This document shows positions 17,289-26,124 of a stretch of 64,000 bases of DNA, piece after piece (the first letter of the stretch is position 1; each line of letters starts with the position of its first letter). This stretch comes from Arthrobacter sp. MAHUQ-56 (GTDB lineage Bacteria; Actinomycetota; Actinomycetes; Actinomycetales; Micrococcaceae). The translations under genes were made by a program, and so were the position numbers. The notes beneath the pieces are model-generated. The model saw nothing but the letters and a program-made list of their open reading frames with translations. It did not search any database and was not told where the DNA came from. The stretch spans positions 62,001 through 126,000 of the forward strand of contig NZ_JAIFZQ010000016.1 in the NCBI RefSeq assembly GCF_019710585.1, read 5' to 3'.

Positions 17289-17756
17289 TTACTCCGCCGC
17301 GCCCCACAGTGCCTTGCGGAGCAGCCGCTTTAATTCCTGCGACTCCTCCCCGGACAATGCGGTTAGCTGGTCCAGCTCCGCTGCGTCCAGCGCGGCGCGG
17401 GCCTTGGTGTGCATCTTCCGCCCCTCGGCGGTGGAGACGATGATCTTGGCCCGCCGGTCCTGCTTTCCCTGCGCCCGCTCCACGAGGCCGCGGCGCTCCA
17501 GGTCATCCACCAGCGTGACCACCTGGCTGGGGTCCAGGCTGAGGAAATCCGCCAGCTCCCGCTGCGTCGGCTCCAGCCCGCTGCATGCCAGCGTCAAGAC
17601 GGAGAAGGAACGCTCCCGCAGGCCGAAGTCGGCAAGGGCCTTGTTGTTCAGCAGCGAGCCCGCGGCGTGCAGCTTGGCCAGCAGCAGGCCCACATCGTTG
17701 CCGATCCTGGCTGCCGCAAGGCGCGGGGTCTGAACGTCTGTGCCCAAGGTGGCCAT
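17289..17756 (-). CDS. MarR-family regulator, CouR-like candidate
   Basis: 155 residues from ATG 17756, which has GGAG at good spacing; an upstream in-frame ATG at 17783 lies within the promoter region. The winged helix shows TQRELADFLSLDPSQVVTLVDDLERRGLVER (about residues 67-97) and the wing QDRRAKIIVSTAEG. It is divergent from the CoA-dependent degradation operon at 17891. In Rhodococcus jostii, CouR, a MarR protein, is divergent from an operon with the same enzyme classes and releases DNA on binding p-coumaroyl-CoA. I infer the same logic here; the effector itself cannot be seen. Confidence 0.88.
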   Translation of the reverse strand: MATLGTDVQTPRLAAARIGNDVGLLLAKLHAAGSLLNNKALADFGLRERSFSVLTLACSGLEPTQRELADFLSLDPSQVVTLVDDLERRGLVERAQGKQDRRAKIIVSTAEGRKMHTKARAALDAAELDQLTALSGEESQELKRLLRKALWGAAE

Positions 17757-17795
17757 CACAACTCCGGTACTGGTAAAAAACAATCGTTGACTTTT

Positions 17796-17818
17796 TCAAT
17801 GATCCGTAATTTCATTGA
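17796..17818. promoter_or_regulatory. Inverted repeat, probable MarR operator
   Basis: TCAATGA (17796-17802) and TCATTGA (17812-17818) form a perfect 7-bp inverted repeat with a 9-bp spacer, 40 bp upstream of the MarR start and 73 bp upstream of the SDR start. Half-site spacing of about one and a half turns suits a MarR dimer. Confidence 0.6.
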
Positions 17819-17890
17819 TTTCAACAAGGATCTCACACCCAAGTGAAACCATCCCAACGGCTTCGGCCGGCGCATGCGAAGGAGCAGGCT

Positions 17891-18829
17891 ATGAGCTTGA
17901 ACGGCAAGGTTGCTATCGTCACCGGAAGCGGGCAGGGCCTGGGCCTCGCCTACGCGAGGGAACTCGCACGCCAGGGCGCCGCCGTCGTCATCAACGACGT
18001 AAATGCGGAGACCGCTGCGCAGGCCGTCGCCCAGATCGAGGCGGACGGCGGCCGGGCCACCGCCGTCGTGGTTCCGGTAGGCACCACTGACGCAGCCAAG
18101 GCCTTGGTGGCAGGGGCCGTGGACACGTTCGGCCGGCTGGACATCCTGGTCACCAATGCCGGCATCCTCCGCGACAAGTCCCTGCTGAAGATGACGGACG
18201 AGGACTTCGACCTGGTGATCAACGTCCACCTGAAGGGCACCTTCACCTGCGTCCGCGAGGCCTTCGCCTACTTCAAGGAAAACAACATCCAGGGCCGGAT
18301 CATCACCATCGGTTCCCCCACGGGGCAGCGCGGCAACTTCGGGCAGACCAACTATGCCGCCGCCAAGGCCGGCATCGTGGGCATGGTCCGCACCTGGGCG
18401 CTGGAAATGAAGAAGGCCGGCGTGACGGTCAACAGCGTCATCCCCGTCGCGGCAACCGCGATGACCAAGACCGTGCCGTACTTCCAGAAGGCAGTGGAAG
18501 CAGAGGAGCGCGGCGAGGCCATGCCGTCCTTCTTCCGGCACGACCTCGGCTTTGGAACAGCCGACGACGTCGCGGGGCTGGTTGCCTTCCTCGCCTCTGA
18601 CGAGGCAGCCAACATCACCGGCCAGGCCATCGGTGCCGGCGGTGACCGCCTGCAGGTCTGGACCCACCCGGAGGCCACCGCCACCGAATACCGCGAGGGC
18701 GGCTGGAGCTACGAGGCGCTGTTGGACAACGCCGGCCGGCTCTTCACCGCGGACACGCTGCAAAGCTACGGGGAGGAATTCCTGCCCCTGCCCGCAGACC
18801 TCCAGCCCGAGCCCGCCGAGGCGCGCTGA
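17891..18829 (+). CDS. SDR dehydrogenase, probable beta-hydroxyacyl-CoA dehydrogenase
   Basis: 312 residues, classical SDR plus a C-terminal extension of about 50 residues. The cofactor motif is VTGSGQGLG (TGxxxGxG), followed by NAG in VTNAGILRDKS and the catalytic Ser in IGSPTGQRG and Tyr/Lys in NYAAAKAG. The acidic residue after strand 2 (NDVN) favours NAD. It is first in the operon (GAAGGAG before ATG 17891). By position and class it matches CouN of Rhodococcus jostii, which oxidises the beta-hydroxyacyl-CoA made from hydroxycinnamoyl-CoA. The long C-terminal tail is unlike FabG and may serve an aromatic acyl-CoA. Confidence 0.88.
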   Translation: MSLNGKVAIVTGSGQGLGLAYARELARQGAAVVINDVNAETAAQAVAQIEADGGRATAVVVPVGTTDAAKALVAGAVDTFGRLDILVTNAGILRDKSLLKMTDEDFDLVINVHLKGTFTCVREAFAYFKENNIQGRIITIGSPTGQRGNFGQTNYAAAKAGIVGMVRTWALEMKKAGVTVNSVIPVAATAMTKTVPYFQKAVEAEERGEAMPSFFRHDLGFGTADDVAGLVAFLASDEAANITGQAIGAGGDRLQVWTHPEATATEYREGGWSYEALLDNAGRLFTADTLQSYGEEFLPLPADLQPEPAEAR

Positions 18830-18831
18830 CC

Positions 18832-19722
18832 ATGGCCGACCGTTACGAACTGGCCATCGACCCGGCCAAGCTCGACGCCGTCGACATGCACGTCCACCTC
18901 GAAGTGGACAGCTGCGGGCACGGTTCCCTGCCGGAGGAGTTGACCGAGGCCTCGGCCAAGTACTTCAAGGCCGAGGACCGCACCCCCTCCCTGGACCGGA
19001 TCGCGGACATCTACCGCGAACTGAACATGGCCGCCGTCGTCTTCACCGTGGACGCCCGCACCCAGCTCAGGCACGAGCCCAACAGCATCCCGGAGCTCAT
19101 TGCCGGGGCTGCCCGGAACAATGACGTGCTGATCCCGTTCGGCAGCGTCGACCCGCGAACCGGCGAGGACGCCATTGCCGGCGCCAAGCACCAGGCCACC
19201 GAGCTCGGTGCCCGCGGCTTCAAGTTCCACCCCTCCCTGCAGGGCTTCGACCCGTCCAACGAACGCTTCTACCCGTTGTGGGAGACGCTCCAGGAACTGG
19301 GCCTGCCCGCCATCTTCCACACCGGCCAGAACGGCATGGGCGCGGGCCTTCCCGGCGGGTATGGCATCAAGCTCGCCTACTCCAACCCGCTGCTGCTGGA
19401 CGCCGTGGCCGCGGACTTCCCGGGCCTGCAGATCATCATGGCCCACCCCTCGGTGCCGTGGCAGGACGAGGCGAACTCCATTGCCACCCACAAGGCCAAC
19501 GTCTTCATCGACCTCTCCGGCTGGTCACCCAAGTACTTCCCGGAATCCCTGGTGAAGGGGGCCAACTCCTACCTGCAGGACAAGGTGCTGTTTGGCACCG
19601 ACTTCCCGCTGATCACGCCGCAGAAATGGCTCGGAGCTTTCGCGGACCTGCCGCTGAAGGACGAGGTCCGGCCCAAGATCCTCAAGGACAACGCCGTGCG
19701 GCTGCTGGGGCTGGGGGCCTGA
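18832..19722 (+). CDS. Amidohydrolase-2 family hydrolase, CouO-like
   Basis: 296 residues. Metal motif AVDMHVHLEVD near residue 20, then HTGQNG, AHPSVPWQDE and the late Asp in LFGTDFPL, the layout of the ACMSD/amidohydrolase-2 family. The start is two bases after the SDR stop. In Rhodococcus, a protein of this family (CouO) hydrolyses 4-hydroxyphenyl-beta-ketoacyl-CoA, releasing acetyl-CoA and the 4-hydroxybenzoate-type acid. The neighbours supply all steps before it, so the same carbon-carbon hydrolysis is the best guess. A decarboxylase role, as in ACMSD itself, is the alternative. Confidence 0.85.
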   Translation: MADRYELAIDPAKLDAVDMHVHLEVDSCGHGSLPEELTEASAKYFKAEDRTPSLDRIADIYRELNMAAVVFTVDARTQLRHEPNSIPELIAGAARNNDVLIPFGSVDPRTGEDAIAGAKHQATELGARGFKFHPSLQGFDPSNERFYPLWETLQELGLPAIFHTGQNGMGAGLPGGYGIKLAYSNPLLLDAVAADFPGLQIIMAHPSVPWQDEANSIATHKANVFIDLSGWSPKYFPESLVKGANSYLQDKVLFGTDFPLITPQKWLGAFADLPLKDEVRPKILKDNAVRLLGLGA

Positions 19723-19723
19723 G

Positions 19724-20938
19724 ATGGGGATGACGACGACGGCGGAACGCGCCTTGGGTTCCAGGCTTTACGGCACGCCGGACTGGTACGACGCAGAGTC
19801 CCTGCTCACCGACGGCGAGCGCCAGGTCCTGGCCCGGCTGCGGAACTTCCTCGACACCCAGGCCAGGCCGCTGCTGGCCGAGTACTGGGAGCGGGGCGAA
19901 TTCCCGGAGCAGCTGGCCAGGCCGCTGGTCGACCTGGACCTGATGGAACCTGCCGGACTAACTGAGGACGCCCCGGCCCGCGGGATCTACCACGGCTTCC
20001 GGATCTTCGAACTGGCCCGCACGGATGCGTCACTGGCCACCTGGTACACCGCCCAGGCCGGCCTGTTCCGCACCGCCATCCGGGTGGGAGCCTCCCCGCA
20101 ACAACAGGCCGAGTGGATGCCCAAGGTCATCGACTTCTCCCTCAAAGGCGTGTTCTCGCTGACGGAGCCGGAGCATGGCTCGGACATTGCCGGCGGCTTG
20201 GCCACCACCGCCAGGCGTGACGCCGACGGAAGCTGGATCCTGGACGGTGCCAAGCGCTGGATCGGCGGCGCCGCCACTGCGGACGTGCTGGCAGTGTTCG
20301 CCCGGGACACCGCTGACGGACAGGTCAAGGCCTTCCTGGTGGACCGGACCGCGGAGGGCGTGACCCTGGAGAAGATCCAAGGGAAGACCTCGCTGCGGAT
20401 GATGCAGAACGCCCACATCACCCTGGCGGGCGTCCGCGTCCCTGAGGCCATGCGACTGCAGAACGTGAACTCCTTCAAGGATGTTGCCGCGATGCTTCGG
20501 GCCATGCGCTCGGACGTGGCCTGGATCGCCACCGGTATCGCGGCTGGCGCGTTCGAAGCGGCGCTCGCCTACGTCAACGAGCGCCGGCAGTTCGGACGTA
20601 CCCTCGGTTCCTTCCAGCTGGTCCAGGAAAAACTGGCCCGCATGCTGGGGAACGTCACCGCCAGCCTGTCCCTGGTGGTCCGCCTCACCGATCAGCAGGC
20701 CAAGGGCATCTACCGGGACCAGGACTCAGCCCTGGCCAAGATGCAGACCTCCCTCTTCATGCGCGACACCGTGGCCCTGGCCCGCGAAGTGGTGGGCGGC
20801 AACGGCATTACCCTCGCCGCCGACGTAGCCCGCTTCCATGCCGACGCCGAAGCCGTCTACTCCTACGAGGGCACGCACGACATCAACGCCCTCATCATCG
20901 GCCGGGCCCTCACCGGCGAAAGCGCCTTTACCCGCTAA
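19724..20938 (+). CDS. Acyl-CoA dehydrogenase
   Basis: 404 residues (402 if the in-frame ATG 19730 is used). FAD-binding segments SLTEPEHGSDIAG and KRWIGGAATADV, the C-terminal helical domain with ERRQFGRTLGSFQLVQEKLA, and the catalytic Glu in YSYEGTHDINALIIGRAL are present. The Arg-Trp-Ile-Gly run resembles glutaryl-CoA dehydrogenases more than straight-chain enzymes. It would introduce the alpha-beta double bond into a saturated acyl-CoA. In a hydroxycinnamate cluster this would let dihydro compounds such as phloretate (3-(4-hydroxyphenyl)propionate) enter the route. Confidence 0.9.
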   Translation: MGMTTTAERALGSRLYGTPDWYDAESLLTDGERQVLARLRNFLDTQARPLLAEYWERGEFPEQLARPLVDLDLMEPAGLTEDAPARGIYHGFRIFELARTDASLATWYTAQAGLFRTAIRVGASPQQQAEWMPKVIDFSLKGVFSLTEPEHGSDIAGGLATTARRDADGSWILDGAKRWIGGAATADVLAVFARDTADGQVKAFLVDRTAEGVTLEKIQGKTSLRMMQNAHITLAGVRVPEAMRLQNVNSFKDVAAMLRAMRSDVAWIATGIAAGAFEAALAYVNERRQFGRTLGSFQLVQEKLARMLGNVTASLSLVVRLTDQQAKGIYRDQDSALAKMQTSLFMRDTVALAREVVGGNGITLAADVARFHADAEAVYSYEGTHDINALIIGRALTGESAFTR

Positions 20939-20982
20939 GCCACAACCCCATTACCCAAACCAACTGCAACCAGGAGGCAACG

Positions 20983-21438
20983 ATGCCCAATCTCGTCGTC
21001 GATTTCGACACCCTGCTCACCCTGTCCGGGAAGGATCTCGGCACCACCGACTACCGCCAGATCACCCAGGAACAGATCAATCTCTTTGCCGACGCCACGG
21101 ACGACCACCAGTGGATCCACACCGATCCCGAACGCGCCAAGGACGGCCCTTTCGGTGCCCCCATCGCCCACGGCTTCCTTACCCTCTCCCTGATCATCCC
21201 GTTCTGGGGCGAGCTGTTCGACGTCGAGGGCGTCACCACCAAGGTCAACTACGGCCTGGACAAGGTCCGCTTCACCTCCCCAGTGACGGTGGGTTCCAAG
21301 GTGCGCATGCAGGCCACCATCGCCGACGTCACCGAGGTCAAGGGCGGCGCCCAGATCAAGGTCAACGCCACGATCGAAATCGAAGGCCAGGAACGCCCGG
21401 CCGTCGTGGCCGAATTCCTGGCCCGCTTCTACAAGTAG
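20983..21438 (+). CDS. MaoC-like enoyl-CoA hydratase
   Basis: 151 residues, single hot-dog domain. The hydratase-2 signature FADATDDHQWIHTDPERAKD includes the catalytic Asp and His, followed by FGAPIAHGFLTLSLI. AGGAGG precedes the ATG. It would hydrate the enoyl-CoA (for example p-coumaroyl-CoA) to the beta-hydroxyacyl-CoA used by the SDR. Its place in the operon supports this. Confidence 0.9.
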   Translation: MPNLVVDFDTLLTLSGKDLGTTDYRQITQEQINLFADATDDHQWIHTDPERAKDGPFGAPIAHGFLTLSLIIPFWGELFDVEGVTTKVNYGLDKVRFTSPVTVGSKVRMQATIADVTEVKGGAQIKVNATIEIEGQERPAVVAEFLARFYK

Positions 21439-21554
21439 GCCTGCCCCTTAAACAACCAAACCCTTCAAGCAGGCCGTTTCACGCAGACGGCTTCTACAGG
21501 CAACCCCAAAAACCCCATTCCTCCATCCCATTCCCTCCGTCCCTAGGAACAGCC

Positions 21555-22880
21555 ATGTCCGGACACACCACGCTCGCCTCAGCGGGCACGGCCGCAAAGC
21601 GCAAGGAAGCGCGCACGGTCATCCTGTCCAGCTATCTGGGCAGCACCATCGAGTTCTATGACTTCCTGCTGTACGCCACGGCGGCGGCAGTCGCCTTCCC
21701 GAAGGTCTTCTTCGCCGGAACGGACGAATGGGTGGGCGTCGTCGCCGCCTACGCCACCTTCGCCGCCGGCTACGTGGCCAGGCCGCTGGGCGGCGTCATC
21801 TTCGGCCACTTCGGGGACAAGGTGGGCCGCAAGGGGATGCTGATCATCTCCATGGCCATGATGGGCATCGCCTCAACGCTCATCGGCCTGATCCCCGGCG
21901 CCGGCGTGATCGGGCCGTGGGGCGCCGTCATCCTGGTGCTGCTGCGGGTCTGCCAGGGGATCGCCGTCGGCGGTGAATGGGGAGGCGCCGCGCTCATGGC
22001 GCTGGAGCACTCCGACCCCAAGCGGCGCGGCTTCGCGGCCTCCTTCGTCAACGCCGGGGCACCCACCGGCGCAGTGCTGGGCACCGTGGTGATGGGCATC
22101 TTCTCGGCCCTGCCGCAGGACGCCTTCCTGGCCTGGGGCTGGCGCGTGCCGTTCCTGCTGTCTTTCGTGCTCCTTATCGTGGGCATGTTCGTCCGCCTGC
22201 GGGTCTCCGAAAGCCCCATCTTCGCCGAAGCCGTGGCGAAGGAAGAGGCCCAGGGTGCCAAGCGCAAGATCCCGCTGCTGGACGTGCTGCGTCGGCCCAA
22301 GGCCCTGATCATGATCATGTTCGCCGGTGCCGCCGGATTCGGCCTCCAGGTGGTGCTGCCCACCTTCTCGGTGACCTACGCTGTGTCCAAGGGCGCACCG
22401 CAGCAGGGCGTGCTGTATGCCTTCGCGGGAGCCTCGGCCATCTCCATCATCTTCGTCCTGCTGGGTGGCCGCCTGTCCGACCGCCTCGGCCGCCGCCCCG
22501 TGATGATCGCCGGACTGGCCCTGTTCATCGCCTACCTGTTCCCCATGTTCGGCATGCTCGGCTCCGGCAACGTGGCCCTGGTTTTCGTGGCCTTCACCGT
22601 GGCACTCATCCTGCACTCGTCCCTGTACGGTCCGCTGGCGGCGTTCGTCTCCGAACAGTTCGGCACCACCTCCCGCTACACCGGTGCCGCGGTGGGCTAC
22701 CAGCTGGCCACGCTCATCGGCGCAGGCTTCACCCCGGGCATCGTGGCCGGGCTCTACAAGGACTCCGGGCAGGACATCCTCCCCGTGGTGGTGTTCCTGT
22801 CGGTCATGGCACTCGTCTCGATTGTCTTCATCGCCCTGACGCGGGAATCTAAGAACAACGACCTCACCACGGTCCGTTAG
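21555..22880 (+). CDS. MHS-family MFS transporter (aromatic acid uptake candidate)
   Basis: 441 residues, 12 membrane segments, metabolite:H+ symporter type. Family marks include SSYLGSTIEFYDFLLYATAA, the loop GHFGDKVGRKGML, RVCQGIAVGGEWGGAALMAL and the second half's GGRLSDRLGRRPVMI. The frame extends far upstream to 20838, but that part overlaps the MaoC gene and is not protein-like. ATG 21555 is used. A 116-bp gap precedes it, so it may have an extra promoter. It is the likely importer for the acid activated by the next gene (CouT-like). Confidence 0.9.
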   Translation: MSGHTTLASAGTAAKRKEARTVILSSYLGSTIEFYDFLLYATAAAVAFPKVFFAGTDEWVGVVAAYATFAAGYVARPLGGVIFGHFGDKVGRKGMLIISMAMMGIASTLIGLIPGAGVIGPWGAVILVLLRVCQGIAVGGEWGGAALMALEHSDPKRRGFAASFVNAGAPTGAVLGTVVMGIFSALPQDAFLAWGWRVPFLLSFVLLIVGMFVRLRVSESPIFAEAVAKEEAQGAKRKIPLLDVLRRPKALIMIMFAGAAGFGLQVVLPTFSVTYAVSKGAPQQGVLYAFAGASAISIIFVLLGGRLSDRLGRRPVMIAGLALFIAYLFPMFGMLGSGNVALVFVAFTVALILHSSLYGPLAAFVSEQFGTTSRYTGAAVGYQLATLIGAGFTPGIVAGLYKDSGQDILPVVVFLSVMALVSIVFIALTRESKNNDLTTVR

Positions 22881-22887
22881 GAGAACC

Positions 22888-24450
22888 ATGGACAACAACG
22901 GAGTTGGCTCCTGGCTGCAGCGCCGCCGCCGGAAATCGGGTGCCCAGGCTGCACTTCTGTCCGGAGCAAGAACCCTGAGCTACGAGGAGCTCGCGGAACG
23001 TACCGACCGCCTGGCCAACGCACTCCGGGACAGGGGAGTGGCCAAGAATGACCGGGTGGCGTACCTGGGGGAGAACCACCCGTCCTTCGTGGAGACGTTC
23101 TTCGCCCGCGGGCTCCTGGGCGCCATCTTCGTGCCGCTCAACACCCGGCTCGCGCCACCCGAGCTGCAGTTCCAGCTGCAGGACTCCGGGGCCCTGCTGC
23201 TGGTCAATGCCGGTGCCCTGGAAGCGCCCGCTTCCGCCGCCGTGGAAGCCACTGGGGTGACCCACCGCCTTGTCATAGCGGCCGACGGCGGAACGGAACC
23301 TTCCGCTGCCACGCCACCGGCCGCCGTCGGGCACCCCGTAGTTGTCGACGACTATGAGGAGGCGTTGCAGGCTGCAGCGCCGGACTCCCTCGACGTCCCG
23401 GTGGAGCTCGATGACGGTGCGATGATCCTCTACACCTCGGGGACCACCGGCAAGCCCAAGGGTGCGCTGCTGACACACGGGAACATCACGTGGAACTGCA
23501 TCAACACCATCGTGGACATGGACATCAACCGCAGCGACGTGGCGCTCATGATCTCGCCGCTGTTCCACGTGGCATCGCTGGACATGGGGCTGCTGCCGAT
23601 GCTGCTCAAGGGTGCCACCGTGGTGCTGGAGGCCAAGTTCCACACCGCAAGGGTGCTGGAACTGATCCAGGAGCACAAGGTCACCACCCTCAACGGCGTG
23701 CCCACAACGTTCCAGCTGCTGTGCGAGGATCCAGGATGGGCCACGGCGGACCTCAGCTCCCTGGACAAGCTCACGTGCGGCGGCTCCGCCATTCCCCGCC
23801 CTGTCCTGGACGCGTACGAGGACCGCGGCATTGGGTTCACCAGCTGCTACGGCATGACCGAGACGGCGCCGGGGGCCACCATGCTTCCCGTGGACCGTTC
23901 CCGGGAGAAAGCCGGATCGGCGGGCCTGCCGCACTTCTTCACGGACGTCCGGATCGCCGATCCGATGGGCGGGGTTGCCGCGCCGGGCGAGGTCGGGGAG
24001 ATCCAGGTCTCCGGCCCCAACGTGATCAAGGAATACTGGAACCGCCCGGAGGCCACCGGCGCCAGCTACTCCGACGGCTCCTGGTTCCGCTCCGGCGACA
24101 TGGGCTACCGCGATGAGGAGGGCTTCCTGTTCGTCTCGGACCGGCTCAAGGACATGATCATCTCCGGCGGCGAGAACATCTACCCTGCGGAGGTGGAGGC
24201 CGTCATCGCCGAACACAGCGCCGTCAGCAGCGTAGCGGTCATCGGCGTCAGCGACGACAAATGGGGCGAGGTACCGCGGGCGGTGGTCACGCTGCGCGAC
24301 GGCGCATCACTGACCGGGGAGCAGCTGCAAAGTTTCCTGGACGGCCGGCTTGCCCGCTACAAGATCCCCAAGTCTCTGGTGGTGGTGGATGACATGCCGC
24401 GCACGGCCAGCGGGAAAATCCGGAAGATGGAGCTCCGTAAACAGCTCTGA
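22888..24450 (+). CDS. Acyl-CoA synthetase (AMP-forming), CouL-like
   Basis: 520 residues. The ANL-superfamily P-loop is ILYTSGTTGKPKGALLTH, then YGMTETAPG, the hinge-region GDMGYRDEEGFLFVSDRLKD and the C-terminal catalytic lysine in RTASGKIRKMELR. It activates a carboxylic acid to its CoA thioester through an acyl-adenylate. As last gene of the operon it supplies the substrate of all other enzymes there. The substrate pocket cannot be assigned by eye; hydroxycinnamic or phenylpropionic acids are inferred from gene content. AGGAGA precedes the ATG, and a strong terminator follows. Confidence 0.9.
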   Translation: MDNNGVGSWLQRRRRKSGAQAALLSGARTLSYEELAERTDRLANALRDRGVAKNDRVAYLGENHPSFVETFFARGLLGAIFVPLNTRLAPPELQFQLQDSGALLLVNAGALEAPASAAVEATGVTHRLVIAADGGTEPSAATPPAAVGHPVVVDDYEEALQAAAPDSLDVPVELDDGAMILYTSGTTGKPKGALLTHGNITWNCINTIVDMDINRSDVALMISPLFHVASLDMGLLPMLLKGATVVLEAKFHTARVLELIQEHKVTTLNGVPTTFQLLCEDPGWATADLSSLDKLTCGGSAIPRPVLDAYEDRGIGFTSCYGMTETAPGATMLPVDRSREKAGSAGLPHFFTDVRIADPMGGVAAPGEVGEIQVSGPNVIKEYWNRPEATGASYSDGSWFRSGDMGYRDEEGFLFVSDRLKDMIISGGENIYPAEVEAVIAEHSAVSSVAVIGVSDDKWGEVPRAVVTLRDGASLTGEQLQSFLDGRLARYKIPKSLVVVDDMPRTASGKIRKMELRKQL

Positions 24451-24459
24451 CATGCGCTG

Positions 24460-24501
24460 CACAACGCCCGCCGCGGTATCCCGGGGCGGGCGTTGTGTTT
24501 T
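24460..24501 (+). terminator. Rho-independent terminator of the CoA-dependent operon
   Basis: A perfect 13-bp stem (CACAACGCCCGCC at 24460-24472 pairing with 24485-24497) with a 12-base loop and a following TTTT tract. It also faces the end of the convergent DeoR gene. Confidence 0.88.
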
Positions 24502-24519
24502 AAGGACGATGGAGCCCTG

Positions 24520-25326
24520 TCAAGCGGCCCGTCCTAGGGCGGCCACCTGCACTGTGACTCCAAGATCGCGGATGTTCTCCTGCATCTCCTGGGGCAGTTG
24601 GTCATCGGTGACTACGCCGTCCAGCCTTTCAAGGGGTGCCACATTGAAGCGCGATACCGTGCCGAACTTGGTGCTGTCCGCCAGCAGGAAGCACGACGAC
24701 GAGGCCTCCAGGGCGGCCAGCTTCACTTCTACTTTGTCCATGACGGGCGTGGTGATGCCCCGGGCCATGTTCCACGTGCCGGTGCTGAGGAAGCACAGGT
24801 CGATGTTGATGGAGTGCACCACGTCGGCGGCGATTTTTCCGCAGCTCGAGGCGCTGGACGGATCCACCGCCCCGCCGGTATGGATGGTCTCGATGTGAGG
24901 GTACGTGAACAGGCTGGTGACCACGTAGAAATCATTGGTCACCACGGTAAGGCCCTGGCGCCCGGCGAGGTACGGCACCACCGACTGGCAGGTGGTGCCT
25001 GCGTCGAGGAAGATCACCATGCCGTCTTCCACTGACCCGGCAGCAAGCTCGGCAATGGCCTGCTTGCGCGGCAGTTCAAGCTGTGCGCGGAACTCGCGCT
25101 CGCGCGGAGGCTCCTGGCTGGTCCAGTCCGCGAGCCGGACGCCACCTTGCACTGATATCACTTGTCCCTGATCTTCCAAGGCCGTGATGTCCCGCCGGAC
25201 CGTCATATGGGAGACGTTCATGTAGTCGGTAAGGCTGCGGATACTGAGGACGCCCTCCCGGCGCAACAGGCGCAGGATTTCCTGGTGGCGCTGCTCGGGG
25301 ATCAGGGGCCGGGCGGTCGGGCTCAC
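24520..25326 (-). CDS. DeoR-family regulator
   Basis: 268 residues from a GTG at 25326 preceded by AAAGGAGA. The N-terminal HTH is RHQEILRLLRREGVLSIRSL and VSHMTVRRDITALEDQGQV; the C-terminal sugar-phosphate sensor domain has FLDAGTTCQSVVPYLAG and LLADSTKFG with the conserved D-S/T-K. It is divergent from an aldolase-transporter-kinase operon at 25420. DeoR proteins are usually released by a phosphorylated sugar, here probably the product of the operon's kinase. Confidence 0.9.
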   Translation of the reverse strand: MSPTARPLIPEQRHQEILRLLRREGVLSIRSLTDYMNVSHMTVRRDITALEDQGQVISVQGGVRLADWTSQEPPREREFRAQLELPRKQAIAELAAGSVEDGMVIFLDAGTTCQSVVPYLAGRQGLTVVTNDFYVVTSLFTYPHIETIHTGGAVDPSSASSCGKIAADVVHSINIDLCFLSTGTWNMARGITTPVMDKVEVKLAALEASSSCFLLADSTKFGTVSRFNVAPLERLDGVVTDDQLPQEMQENIRDLGVTVQVAALGRAA

Positions 25327-25370
25327 AGGCGGTTCTCCTTTGAAAATGAAGTACTTCCAGCTTAACAAGT

Positions 25371-25396
25371 TTTCACAGGGTGTTCCGCTTTGTGAA
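25371..25396. promoter_or_regulatory. Inverted repeat between DeoR gene and aldolase operon
   Basis: TTCACA (25372-25377) and TGTGAA (25391-25396) form an inverted repeat with a 13-bp spacer inside the AT-rich divergent promoter. A candidate DeoR operator, modest on its own. Confidence 0.45.
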
Positions 25397-25419
25397 TCTT
25401 TGGTCTAATCTCTTAAACG

Positions 25420-26067
25420 ATGTTAAATAAATTTGAAACTCAGGAAACGATCATCCGCACTGGAGCCCTGCTCATCGCGCGGCTTGACTCTGCCGACGAG
25501 GCCTACCGGGTGTCCGAGGCCGCCATCGCAGGCGGTATCCGTGCGGTCGAAGTCCCGCTGACCGTTCCGGGCGCCCTGGGCGTCATTGAGCGTCTGGCCG
25601 ACAAGTACGTCGACCAGGGCATCGTGGTCGGCGCGGGAACGGTGCTCGACGCCGAAGCCGCCTACGCGGCGATCTCGGCCGGAGCACGGCTGCTGGTCAG
25701 TCCGCAGCTGAATCCGAGGATGATCGCCACTGCCAACCGCTACCAGGTGGTCAGCGCGAGCGGCGCGTTCACGCCTACGGAGGTGCTTAACACCCTCGAA
25801 GCGGGCGCGGACATCGTCAAGCTCTTCCCCGCCGAGCTTGGCGGCCCTGCCTACGTAAAGACAATCCTCGCGCCGCTGCCGCAGGCGCCCGTCATGCCTT
25901 CCGGAGGCGTGAGTCCGGCCAACGTGGGCGAATGGTTCGCCGCGGGAGTCACCGCCGTTGGTGTCGGCAGCTTTGTCACCAAGGCAGCCCGGCAGGACGG
26001 CGACTACGGCAAGGTTGCGGAGGCTGCCCGCACCTTCCTCGCAGCAATTGAACAAGCCCGCCGCTAA
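25420..26067 (+). CDS. KDPG/KDPGal-type aldolase (second copy)
   Basis: 215 residues of the Eda/DgoA family: catalytic Glu in AVEVPLTVPG, GAGTVLDAEAAYAAIS, Schiff-base lysine in DIVKLFPAELGG, then MPSGGVSPANVGEWFAAGV. It cleaves a 2-keto-3-deoxy-6-phospho sugar acid to pyruvate and a triose or similar aldehyde. The start has AT-rich codons (MLNKFETQE) and only a weak ribosome site, so it may be leaderless. It differs clearly from the copy at 14405, and its operon has a different regulator, porter and kinase. The natural substrate is thus probably a different sugar acid. Confidence 0.88.
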   Translation: MLNKFETQETIIRTGALLIARLDSADEAYRVSEAAIAGGIRAVEVPLTVPGALGVIERLADKYVDQGIVVGAGTVLDAEAAYAAISAGARLLVSPQLNPRMIATANRYQVVSASGAFTPTEVLNTLEAGADIVKLFPAELGGPAYVKTILAPLPQAPVMPSGGVSPANVGEWFAAGVTAVGVGSFVTKAARQDGDYGKVAEAARTFLAAIEQARR

Positions 26068-26124
26068 GGCCGGCACCCCCAGTACCGGCAGTCGTTGCCG
26101 ACAGAACACAAAGGAGTGAGCTGC

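Noticed and set aside
20838-21554. N-terminal extension of the MHS porter frame
   Set aside because: It overlaps the acyl-CoA dehydrogenase end and the MaoC gene in another frame and reads as Pro/Arg/His-rich noise.
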